Positions 46,169-53,697 of a DNA stretch of 60,906 nt are shown here, one piece after another. Both the position numbers and the translations under genes were made by a program. This DNA is from Paraglaciecola sp. 20A4 (GTDB lineage: Bacteria > Pseudomonadota > Gammaproteobacteria > Enterobacterales > Alteromonadaceae): positions 1 to 60,906 of the forward strand of contig NZ_WTPY01000028.1 of the NCBI RefSeq assembly GCF_011378905.1, written 5' to 3'. Position 1 is the stretch's first letter. Each line of letters opens with the position of its first letter. Below the pieces are notes generated by a model. That model saw only the letters and a list, made by a program, of their open reading frames with translations. It did not search any database and was not told the origin of the DNA.

Positions 46169-47262
46169 CAATTACCCTGCTTTCTCATGGTGGCCTTACG
46201 GCGTTTAAAATCAGCGCTAACGTCTTGTTTTCTGTCTTCGCAATATTTGAATAATGGGTCACTTGGGGTAAGGCGGCTGCAACGGCTACTGGCCTGCATT
46301 TTTTGATACGTCGAATACTTCAGCACATCACCGTTTATGGTTAGGTACTGGCCTAACGCAAACAGACGTTGTTGTTCATTTAATTGATTAAAATCGGCAT
46401 TCCCTGGCAATACGTTTACCACGCTGGGTAAATCTGACTTTTTAGCGTTGCGCTTATAAACCTTACTGGGGGGCAATATAAAGTTGTGTGCTTGCACGCA
46501 GCCCATAAGGGGCTGCTGGCTAACGGCAAACGCCGCCAACTTAGCGTTGGTGTTGTAATCAATCGCAAAAAAGGTACGGTCTTGGGCAGCAGACGTACTC
46601 AAGGTTTCGCCCAAATACACATGGCCCGCCCCTGCATATTCAAGCACAGCGCCATAGCCTGCTTGCTCAACCTGCTTGGCAAATTTATTGGCAACCACAA
46701 AACGCGTGCGCGTTACCGGCAATACGCTTTGCACCGCAGTCATTAAATCAGTTAACGTCTTGGCGCTTATATTTGGCTGTGGGCGTATCGTAAATACGTC
46801 GCTGGGCATCACGCGCGGGGACAATACACTCGCCAGCAAGGCAAGGTCAAATTCGCTGCTAAACGACTCAAAGTCATTGTCAGTGCTGACGACCTGCCAG
46901 CTGCCTTTCACCAAGGCCACATCGAGGTAAAAGCCCGCAAACAAATCTTGATGCTGGCCAATATAAGGTGGCAAGTTGCTACTGGTCACGCGATACAGCA
47001 TGTCAGCCTCGCACATGCCTTTCATCACGGGTAACACATCACCGTTATCGGCCATCAACAAATTACGACTCAGCAATGCAGTTTGCACACCCGCATATTG
47101 CGCTTGCGCACTGCCATGGGCAGGAAAGGCACTATTGATAACAATTGCATTCGAATACGCCTCCGGGCGCTTATCAACCGCACAACCAGACACAAACAAA
47201 ACCGAAAACACAGCAAGTACAAAAAGCAGAGGGGAATGACGCGAAATCACCAAAAATTCCAT
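46168..47262 (-). CDS. Lipoprotein, first gene of the unknown envelope operon
   Basis: The frame extends to a TTG at 47316, but the ATG at 47262 gives a proper lipoprotein signal (FVLAVFSVLFVSGCAVDKRP; lipobox VSGC). The product is 364 residues. The mature protein has alternating hydrophobic stretches (ITIRPQPN-like strands, TLTDLMTAVQSVLPVTRTRF) and ends in a basic tail (RKQDVSADFKRRKATMRKQG). The function is unknown. Its stop overlaps the start of the large membrane protein (TGATG), so the two are coupled and probably interact. Confidence 0.7.
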   Translation of the reverse strand: MEFLVISRHSPLLFVLAVFSVLFVSGCAVDKRPEAYSNAIVINSAFPAHGSAQAQYAGVQTALLSRNLLMADNGDVLPVMKGMCEADMLYRVTSSNLPPYIGQHQDLFAGFYLDVALVKGSWQVVSTDNDFESFSSEFDLALLASVLSPRVMPSDVFTIRPQPNISAKTLTDLMTAVQSVLPVTRTRFVVANKFAKQVEQAGYGAVLEYAGAGHVYLGETLSTSAAQDRTFFAIDYNTNAKLAAFAVSQQPLMGCVQAHNFILPPSKVYKRNAKKSDLPSVVNVLPGNADFNQLNEQQRLFALGQYLTINGDVLKYSTYQKMQASSRCSRLTPSDPLFKYCEDRKQDVSADFKRRKATMRKQGN

Positions 47263-47316
47263 TTTTATCGATATTTGCGAATAAACTATAACAAGTGAAA
47301 ATGTATTGCAAATCAA

Positions 47317-47650
47317 AGTGTTAAATAATTATTTATGAGTTTTCGGCGTTTTAGAGAAGAATAAATGGCGAAGATTATGCCAAATTTAACGGGCTCACAG
47401 CAATGGTATCAGGCAAGAGATTAGGTATGTAAATTGAGTGGGAGGTATGAGGTTTCGAGCAACAAGGGCGAAGAACGTAAGTTGCGTGAAGACAGGCGCA
47501 TTTTTCATGGACCTTATCATGGATGTCACTCTGACAAATGCTTGCAACTATAGTCGCGTAATCTAAAGGCTAATTTTTAACCTCGGTGTAACTCTTTATA
47601 ATCTCGCGGAAATTTATTCACTAATACTTATAAGCCTGAGGTTGCCGTAC
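47317..47650. other. Divergent intergenic region
   Basis: 334 bases between the lipoprotein operon and the PEP-CTERM-like gene. It contains one copy of the dispersed palindrome (47513-47535) and presumably both promoters. No other feature was recognised. Confidence 0.5.
47513..47535 (+). repeat. Dispersed palindromic element, degraded copy
   Basis: CTTATCATGGATGTCACTCTG keeps the TTATCATGGRTGTCA half of the element at 42731-42950 but the second arm is lost. Confidence 0.5.
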
Positions 47651-48286
47651 ATGCTTAAACTTAAATTTATCTTCTTATTGTTGTTCATCACGAGTACATC
47701 ATCCCATGCAAATTTGATTTTAAATGGGGGCTTTGAAAACAATAATATTTCCTCAAATAGCTGGAAAGCCTTTAGCGCCAACTCAGTGACCGGCTGGGAG
47801 GGATCCGCCATGGAGTTATGGGATAATTTCAGTGGCTTACAAGCATTTGAAGGTGACCAATACGCAGAGCTAAATGCCAACGGTGAAAACGTCTATTCTA
47901 TCTTTCAGTCAATCGATAGTCAGGCTGGCGAACTGTACGATGTTTCTTTTGCTTACGCTGCCAGAACAAAGAAAAATGAGAGCTTTCTTTTCGAAATTAT
48001 AGACGCTAGCAACGGCTTCTTATTTAGCCAAATCATTGATGATCACATTCAAAAAGCATGGAGCACTTTTGAGACCACTTTCGAAGCACAATCTGACCTA
48101 ACTTTGTTTCGATTCACATCCATCAGTAGCGGTACATTGGGCAATTTAATCGATGGTATAAGCGCTACAACGGCATCATTTTCAGCACAACAATCTGCGG
48201 CGGTTTCAGTATCTGAACCCAATTTAGGTTTGCTGTTCTCGTGTTCAATATTTTTATTGATCAGAAGAAAAGTAAGTTCCAAATAA
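47651..48286 (+). CDS. Secreted PEP-CTERM-like protein
   Basis: A 211-residue protein using the ATG at 47651 (the frame extends to a TTG three codons earlier). It has a signal peptide (ending TSTSSHA), then NLILNGGFENNNISSNSW, the start of DUF642-like or carbohydrate-binding beta-sandwich domains, with WEGSAMELWDNFSG following. The C terminus (SVSEPNLGLLFSCSIFLLIRRKVSSK region) has the motif, hydrophobic segment and basic tail of PEP-CTERM sorting signals, although SEP replaces the usual PEP. It would be processed by an exosortase and placed at the surface or in exopolysaccharide. No exosortase gene is in the window. Confidence 0.75.
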   Translation: MLKLKFIFLLLFITSTSSHANLILNGGFENNNISSNSWKAFSANSVTGWEGSAMELWDNFSGLQAFEGDQYAELNANGENVYSIFQSIDSQAGELYDVSFAYAARTKKNESFLFEIIDASNGFLFSQIIDDHIQKAWSTFETTFEAQSDLTLFRFTSISSGTLGNLIDGISATTASFSAQQSAAVSVSEPNLGLLFSCSIFLLIRRKVSSK

Positions 48287-48618
48287 ATACATGTAGGTTT
48301 TTAACATTGCGCAAATCACTGCCCTTATCTTGGGTGCCTTCGTAATTCTTAAATCGTGGTTTATAGCAATAACTTGATACAGAGGTAAAATACCACCCTG
48401 TTCGATTAAACGTCATCCCCGCCTTAATTTAGTGCAATTCCCCCAAATCAATCGAACACGTCAGGTGCAGACCGCTGTTTAATCAGCCTTATTCCGCTGT
48501 ATTCCCCGCTACGTCCCTTGTCCTATGGGAACCTGTCCAAATGGTCAACTTCTGGCATTTATGATGCATATTCGCCACTTCAGCCCGTTTCTAATGCGTT
48601 TTATTTAAGGACATAACC
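48287..48618. other. Intergenic region before the adenine deaminase-like gene
   Basis: 332 bases without a gene. It ends in a good ribosome site (TTTAAGGACATAACC) before the GTG start at 48619. I looked for a purine riboswitch pattern and did not find one. Confidence 0.5.
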
Positions 48619-50568
48619 GTGACCCCTACTCTTCGTTTGGTTTTAACCGCGAGCCTTTTCGGCTTAGGCAGTTTGTTGCTCACCGCGTGCTCCCCTCCAA
48701 CGCCAACCAATAAAACGGCATACGAAACACAGGATAAAACCCAAAGTGATATCGAATTCAGCCCTGAAATAAAAACCCGCCAATTTCTCACCCAAGTAGC
48801 CCTAGGGCGTGAATCAGCAGATTTAATCATCAGCGATACAACCCTGCTGAATGTATTCACCCAGGAATGGCTACCCAAGCAAGACATTGTTATCGCTAAA
48901 GGCCGCATCGCTTGGGTTGGCGATACCGGCACATGGCAAGGCCAAGCAACAGAACAATTTGATGCTAACGGACTATGGGCCGTACCTGGCTTTGGCGAGT
49001 CACACAAACACATTGAAAGTTCTTACTTAACCCCTGAATACGAAGCGGCCTTGGTCATTCCCCAAGGAAATACATGGACAGTAGAAGGCTCCCATGAAGT
49101 ATCGAATGTCATTGGCACCCGCAATGTCGATTTTTGGCTAGCCGCCGAGCAAGCAGGCAGCCCGTTAAAAATATTCCCAGCCATAGGCTCAGCCACACCG
49201 CCTACCGTGTATGAGTCAGGCGGTGGCTATTACGGCTACCAAGAAATGAGTGACTTTATGCAGCAAGACTTACGCGTGGTTGCGTTAGGTGAAGTCATGG
49301 ACTGGTCAGCGATTATCAATGCCGATAACGGTGGCCACCAACGTATTTGGGAGATGATCCAAGCCACCTACGATAACCGCGGCGTAGTAGAAGGCCACGG
49401 TATGAACCTTACCTCGCAAACTGATATCAGCGCCTTTGCCGCCGCTGGCCTAGCCTCTGACCATGAGGTTAGGCTAGCCAAAGAAGGCATTGAAAAGCTG
49501 CGGCGCGGCATATTTTTAGAAGTGAAACACGCCGCATTTGATACCTTGATCCCCAAATTGCTCGAAATGAACCTACAAGATTGGAGCAATGTCTCCGTCA
49601 CCACAGACGACCGTGACGTGTTCGCCACCTTGCAATTAGGCTCGATGGATTACAACATTCGCAACGTTATTCAGCGCGGCGTACCCACCGAAATTGCCTA
49701 CCAACTTGGCAGCTACAACACAGCGCGCCACTTTAATGTTGACCATTTGGTAGGCTCAATCGCCCCCGGTCGCTATGCCGATATCGTGTTACTGAGCAAT
49801 CCCGAAACCGTGGCAATTGAACGAGTGTATGCCAATGGCTTATTAGCAGGCATCAAGGATGAATACCAACTGCCTATCGCTGCTATTGATTACCCACAAT
49901 GGCTAACCGAAACCATGAATGTGGGCCGCGCCTTAACCCCAGAAGACTTCGCGATCCACGCCCCACAAGGCAAAGAAAGCGTGCAAGCTGCGGTGTTGCA
50001 GCCTTTCTGGTTTAAGCCAAACTTCATCACCAAAACCCTGCCCGTTTCGGCGCAAGGTACAATAGATGCAGATACCGCCAATAACCTTATAAAAGTCGCC
50101 GTGGTAGACCGCTACCATGGCACCGCCGCAGTATCTAAAATGATTTGGCAAAATGCTGGGCCCAAAACACCTAACTCAGCACTCGCTAGCTCTCAATCTC
50201 ACGACTTACACAATATATGGAGTGTCGGCAATAACGACGCAGCCATGGCATTGGCCGCCAATACCGTCGCCGAACTTGGCGGAGGTTGGGCACTGGTCAA
50301 AGAAGGCAAAGTCGTGGCCACGGTAAAATTAGACATTGCAGGTTTGATGACCTCAAGGCCAGTCACCGAAGTCGCAGCAGAAATGGAGCACCTACAACAA
50401 CAAGCTGACAACATGGAATGGATTGGCATGCCCGGCCTACCCGAACGTATGCGCTTTGCATTTTTAACTGCCGCACCGTGGAAGTGGCAACTCGTCGCCC
50501 CTTACGAAGGTAACCCAAGCGGATTAGTGAACGTCACGACCGGCGAAACCCACCCCGTTATTTGGTGA
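48619..50568 (+). CDS. Lipoprotein adenine deaminase-like amidohydrolase
   Basis: A 649-residue metal-dependent amidohydrolase starting at GTG, with AAGGA upstream. The first 30 residues are a lipoprotein signal (LGSLLLTACSPPTP; lipobox LTAC), unusual for adenine deaminase, which is normally cytoplasmic. The core follows adenine deaminase: LIISDTTLLNVFTQEWLPKQ, PGFGESHKHIESSYLTP with the HxH metal site, ALGEVMDWSAIIN with the bridging Glu, VVEGHGMNL, ASDHEVR, TTDDRDVF, GSIAPGRYADIVLLSNPE, and a C-terminal domain with AELGGGWALVKEGKVVA. The usual DAH is ESH. It probably deaminates a purine or related compound in the periplasm. The stop overlaps the HupE-like gene. Confidence 0.85.
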   Translation: MTPTLRLVLTASLFGLGSLLLTACSPPTPTNKTAYETQDKTQSDIEFSPEIKTRQFLTQVALGRESADLIISDTTLLNVFTQEWLPKQDIVIAKGRIAWVGDTGTWQGQATEQFDANGLWAVPGFGESHKHIESSYLTPEYEAALVIPQGNTWTVEGSHEVSNVIGTRNVDFWLAAEQAGSPLKIFPAIGSATPPTVYESGGGYYGYQEMSDFMQQDLRVVALGEVMDWSAIINADNGGHQRIWEMIQATYDNRGVVEGHGMNLTSQTDISAFAAAGLASDHEVRLAKEGIEKLRRGIFLEVKHAAFDTLIPKLLEMNLQDWSNVSVTTDDRDVFATLQLGSMDYNIRNVIQRGVPTEIAYQLGSYNTARHFNVDHLVGSIAPGRYADIVLLSNPETVAIERVYANGLLAGIKDEYQLPIAAIDYPQWLTETMNVGRALTPEDFAIHAPQGKESVQAAVLQPFWFKPNFITKTLPVSAQGTIDADTANNLIKVAVVDRYHGTAAVSKMIWQNAGPKTPNSALASSQSHDLHNIWSVGNNDAAMALAANTVAELGGGWALVKEGKVVATVKLDIAGLMTSRPVTEVAAEMEHLQQQADNMEWIGMPGLPERMRFAFLTAAPWKWQLVAPYEGNPSGLVNVTTGETHPVIW

Positions 50569-51767
50569 TGATGCAGCGCAACACACCCAGCAACCCTGCA
50601 CTGTGCCAGCTGAAAGGGCTCATCGGGCAAACAGGGCTAATAGCACTTTTATTGTTAGCAGCCCTAGTTGCGCCAACCGCGCAGGCGCATTTACTCAACA
50701 TGACTCGCGTCTCCTTAAGCCAGGTTGACGAACACAGCGCATCCCTTGAGGTCACAGTCGACCTAACCAAAGAAACCGGCAGCAGTGAAGCCTACTACCA
50801 ATTATCCCGCATCACAGTGCCGCTAAATGCCCCCGATATTCGCGCTCTGGCACAAAAGTTAATCTCCGCGAGTGACATCACCCTTGAGGGCCAACCGCTG
50901 AATTGGCAACTCACCCAAATAGACTTGCCTAGCGACATTTCACAAAATGAATTTATGTCTGACCTCAGCTGGCCTATGACCCAGTTTGTATTTACCGCAA
51001 CTCTACCCAGCGTACCAAAGGGCTCAGCGGCACAGCTACGCGCCAAATTCACCGGCAAATTTAGTTTTGAAGAACCCATCGCTATCAGTATCAAACAAAC
51101 ATCAAGCGGCCGAAGCTTAAACCGCTGGCTGGTGCGCGACCAACAAAGCCCAACGTTCGCCTTACACCCAGAAAATCTGAAATCGCAACAACGCACCCAG
51201 CAAAGTGAAAACGCCAGCGAATGGCTACATTATGTGTGGCAAGGCATTATTCATATTATCCCCCAAGGCTGGGACCATGCCCTATTTGTACTCGGTTTAT
51301 TTTTGGGGATCACCCAAGTGCGTTACCTGCTGATTTGGATCACCGGCTTTACCATTGCCCACACGGTAACACTTGGCTTAGCGGCGTTTGGCGCTATCGC
51401 GGTCCCGGCCAGTATCATCGAGCCAATCATCGCCTTATCAATACTTTGGGTAGCGGTTGAAAACATATTTTGGCGACCAAGCCCGTGGTGGCGACTCATC
51501 ATCGTTATCGCGTTCGGCTTAATACACGGCCTAGGTTTCGCCTCAGCCTTAAGCCAACTCGGGCTCCCCTCACAAGGCCTAGTGTTAGCCCTCGTCAGCT
51601 TCAATATTGGTGTTGAACTCGCCCAACTGGCGATCATACTCGTCGCATTTGTATTGCTCGCTAGATGGCGCAATCATCCCAACTGGCAACGCCTAATAGT
51701 CACACCTGGCTCCGCAGCTATCGCGTTGATCGCAGGTATTATTCTATGCCAGCGTGTTTTGGGTTGA
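50568..51767 (+). CDS. HupE/UreJ-family membrane protein
   Basis: This protein is about 399 residues long and starts on the last base of the deaminase stop (TGATG; a second ATG follows directly). A signal/anchor segment (GLIALLLLAALVAPTAQAHL) precedes a periplasmic beta-rich domain to residue ~205. Six membrane helices follow with the HupE/UreJ pattern: GIIHIIPQGWDHALFVLGLF, GFTIAHTVTLGLAAFGAI, AFGLIHGLGFASALSQLGL, SFNIGVELAQLAIILVAF. The conserved histidines are those proposed to bind nickel or cobalt in HupE. Coupling to a metal-dependent amidohydrolase suggests metal supply to it, which is inference. Confidence 0.85.
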   Translation: MMQRNTPSNPALCQLKGLIGQTGLIALLLLAALVAPTAQAHLLNMTRVSLSQVDEHSASLEVTVDLTKETGSSEAYYQLSRITVPLNAPDIRALAQKLISASDITLEGQPLNWQLTQIDLPSDISQNEFMSDLSWPMTQFVFTATLPSVPKGSAAQLRAKFTGKFSFEEPIAISIKQTSSGRSLNRWLVRDQQSPTFALHPENLKSQQRTQQSENASEWLHYVWQGIIHIIPQGWDHALFVLGLFLGITQVRYLLIWITGFTIAHTVTLGLAAFGAIAVPASIIEPIIALSILWVAVENIFWRPSPWWRLIIVIAFGLIHGLGFASALSQLGLPSQGLVLALVSFNIGVELAQLAIILVAFVLLARWRNHPNWQRLIVTPGSAAIALIAGIILCQRVLG

Positions 51768-51819
51768 AGAAAGCCTAAGCACAACTTAAATATAGGTGTA
51801 TTGGTAAGCGATTTTTAGA

Positions 51820-53697
51820 TTAATTATTGATAAAATCCAGCCCAACTCTCGATTTTGCAAAACCGAGACGGCTCATTAAATTTAAAGCATATTCATACCT
51901 TAGCTCCGCCACCACGACTCCGTCATGAGGTTTAACCGTAAGTGATGTGCCTTTATCACATGGCTCAGACAAGTGTAATTTAATTTTTTTATCACAATCG
52001 AAGATTCCCTGATTTTCGATATAGTACTGCTTAGCTTTTGGGTTCGCTTTTCCGTCTAAACCAACGGTAAAACTTAAAATTCTTATATCCCCTTCTGGCC
52101 CATCTGGTTGTATGAAGAGTAAGTTATTTTGAGACGAATAATTAATTATTTGTTGTAAAATCTCAAGTTCGCTAAGCTCAGGAAGAGCCACTTCAACTTG
52201 CTTCAGACTTGACCACATGCTATCCCTAGTTAACTTTAATGCTTCCTTTGCATCGTACATCTGCACTAAAGTTACAGGCATTAGGGGTTTAATATCTTGC
52301 TCTCCATTAGTCTCTTCTCTATTTTTTTGATCAGGAACCAAGTCACATATCGGAGTTAAGCATAGCCAAAAATTATTGTTAATCTTTAAAACATGCCCCG
52401 TGATTATATGGTGTGTACTGATTTTTCGGCTACAGCTAAAACAATTTGCATGCTTTACTTGTTCTAATTCATCACCTTCATTTTTTTCAGGTACAAAATA
52501 ACTTAATAGTTTGTTCTCATCTGTATCAGCCTGCTTCAGAGACTCCAATAAATTAACAGTGAAGTCACCTAAGTCATCCTTTATTTCTGTAGCTAGCTCT
52601 TCCCAAAGTTTTGAAACAGTTGACCAAGCAGCAGTTTTTGATTCGTATTTTGTTTTAGACTGTATTAACTCTTTAAGCCAAGCTGCTTGCAAATACCTTT
52701 TATTAAGAATATTACTCGATGCTGAAATGCCCTTACATTCGACTTCATTCCTCAACTTTGAAAGAATTAACTTGTGAGGATGTGGGCGCCAAAACTCCAT
52801 AGCCTCTAACAATTTATCTGGTATATCATTAATTTTAGTCGTTTTTTTCCCGACGACTGTTAGAAACAAGTCTTCTGTTTTTAACCAGTTAATTTCACCA
52901 TTGATCCCCCAATCGAAATGTTTGGCAGTTTTAACTGGTGCTATCGCATCTAAGCCCTTATATTTTTCAGATACCAACCATCTCATTAGCAGTTTTATAC
53001 AGAGTTTGATGTCATCTGGTTTCTGCTGATATATAGAGTTAAAAACTTGTAATCTTTCGTCCTCACACAAACCTGAAAATAATGAATTAGAATTTTTATG
53101 TATTAAAGAAAGCAAATCAATTTTACTAATTGAATCGGTTAACTCTTGCCTAATATTTTCATTTTCATCTGACCAATCATCAAGTGCGCTCTCGACCATT
53201 TTACGGGGTTTTTCATGTAGATTAGCTTCTTTTGGCCTAGCTTGTAATGAAGCAACAATATCGCAATAAACGTCGTTTACACTACCTTTTTCGTTCGTAT
53301 AACCTTTTGTATGAACTGCAACTATGTTGAAATGTCTATTATCAGCTAAGTGTTTAATTATATTTAATGATTTCTGACATAATCCATCGTCTTCACCATC
53401 TAGATGATAATCAAGAATTAGCAAATCACTGTGATAAAGGCGTCGCGATACGTTCTCAATCTCAAGAGCTTTCTCTTTCCCATCGTACACATCTAATAAC
53501 CAATTAAAATTTTCCTCTCGGCTTACTTTGATAATTTCAGATAACCTGTCGATATCTTCGTCTTTATAACCTTCCCTACCTTGAGCAATTAAACATTCTA
53601 AAGTGGGATACTCGTCATCAATAACCGTCACAGTTCTTATTGGTTCTATATACGCTTCTTTTAAAAATGGTTTGTAATCAAAATTTCCATCAAGCAT
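51820..53697 (-). CDS. Receiver-domain protein paired with the dual-GHKL ATPase
   Basis: A 625-residue protein whose first ~140 residues form a response-regulator receiver: acidic pair D27-D28 in TVTVIDDEYP, phospho-acceptor D96 in DLLILDYHLDGEDDG, then IVAVHTKGY. About 60 extra residues are inserted between the first and third strands. The remaining 480 residues are not a known output domain. They are helical, with a cysteine/histidine patch (CFSCSRKISTHHIITGH, then FWLCLTPICDL) that may bind zinc. The start overlaps the upstream ATPase gene by eight bases. By context it is the effector or signal partner of that kinase-like protein in a restriction/defence operon. Confidence 0.75.
   Translation of the reverse strand: MLDGNFDYKPFLKEAYIEPIRTVTVIDDEYPTLECLIAQGREGYKDEDIDRLSEIIKVSREENFNWLLDVYDGKEKALEIENVSRRLYHSDLLILDYHLDGEDDGLCQKSLNIIKHLADNRHFNIVAVHTKGYTNEKGSVNDVYCDIVASLQARPKEANLHEKPRKMVESALDDWSDENENIRQELTDSISKIDLLSLIHKNSNSLFSGLCEDERLQVFNSIYQQKPDDIKLCIKLLMRWLVSEKYKGLDAIAPVKTAKHFDWGINGEINWLKTEDLFLTVVGKKTTKINDIPDKLLEAMEFWRPHPHKLILSKLRNEVECKGISASSNILNKRYLQAAWLKELIQSKTKYESKTAAWSTVSKLWEELATEIKDDLGDFTVNLLESLKQADTDENKLLSYFVPEKNEGDELEQVKHANCFSCSRKISTHHIITGHVLKINNNFWLCLTPICDLVPDQKNREETNGEQDIKPLMPVTLVQMYDAKEALKLTRDSMWSSLKQVEVALPELSELEILQQIINYSSQNNLLFIQPDGPEGDIRILSFTVGLDGKANPKAKQYYIENQGIFDCDKKIKLHLSEPCDKGTSLTVKPHDGVVVAELRYEYALNLMSRLGFAKSRVGLDFINN

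Noticed and set aside
48287-48618. Purine riboswitch before the adenine deaminase-like gene
   Set aside because: No conserved three-way junction or loop sequences of that class could be found.
48591-49013. 140-codon minus-strand frame at the start of the deaminase gene
   Set aside because: Overlaps the signal peptide and core of the deaminase and has no recognisable features.
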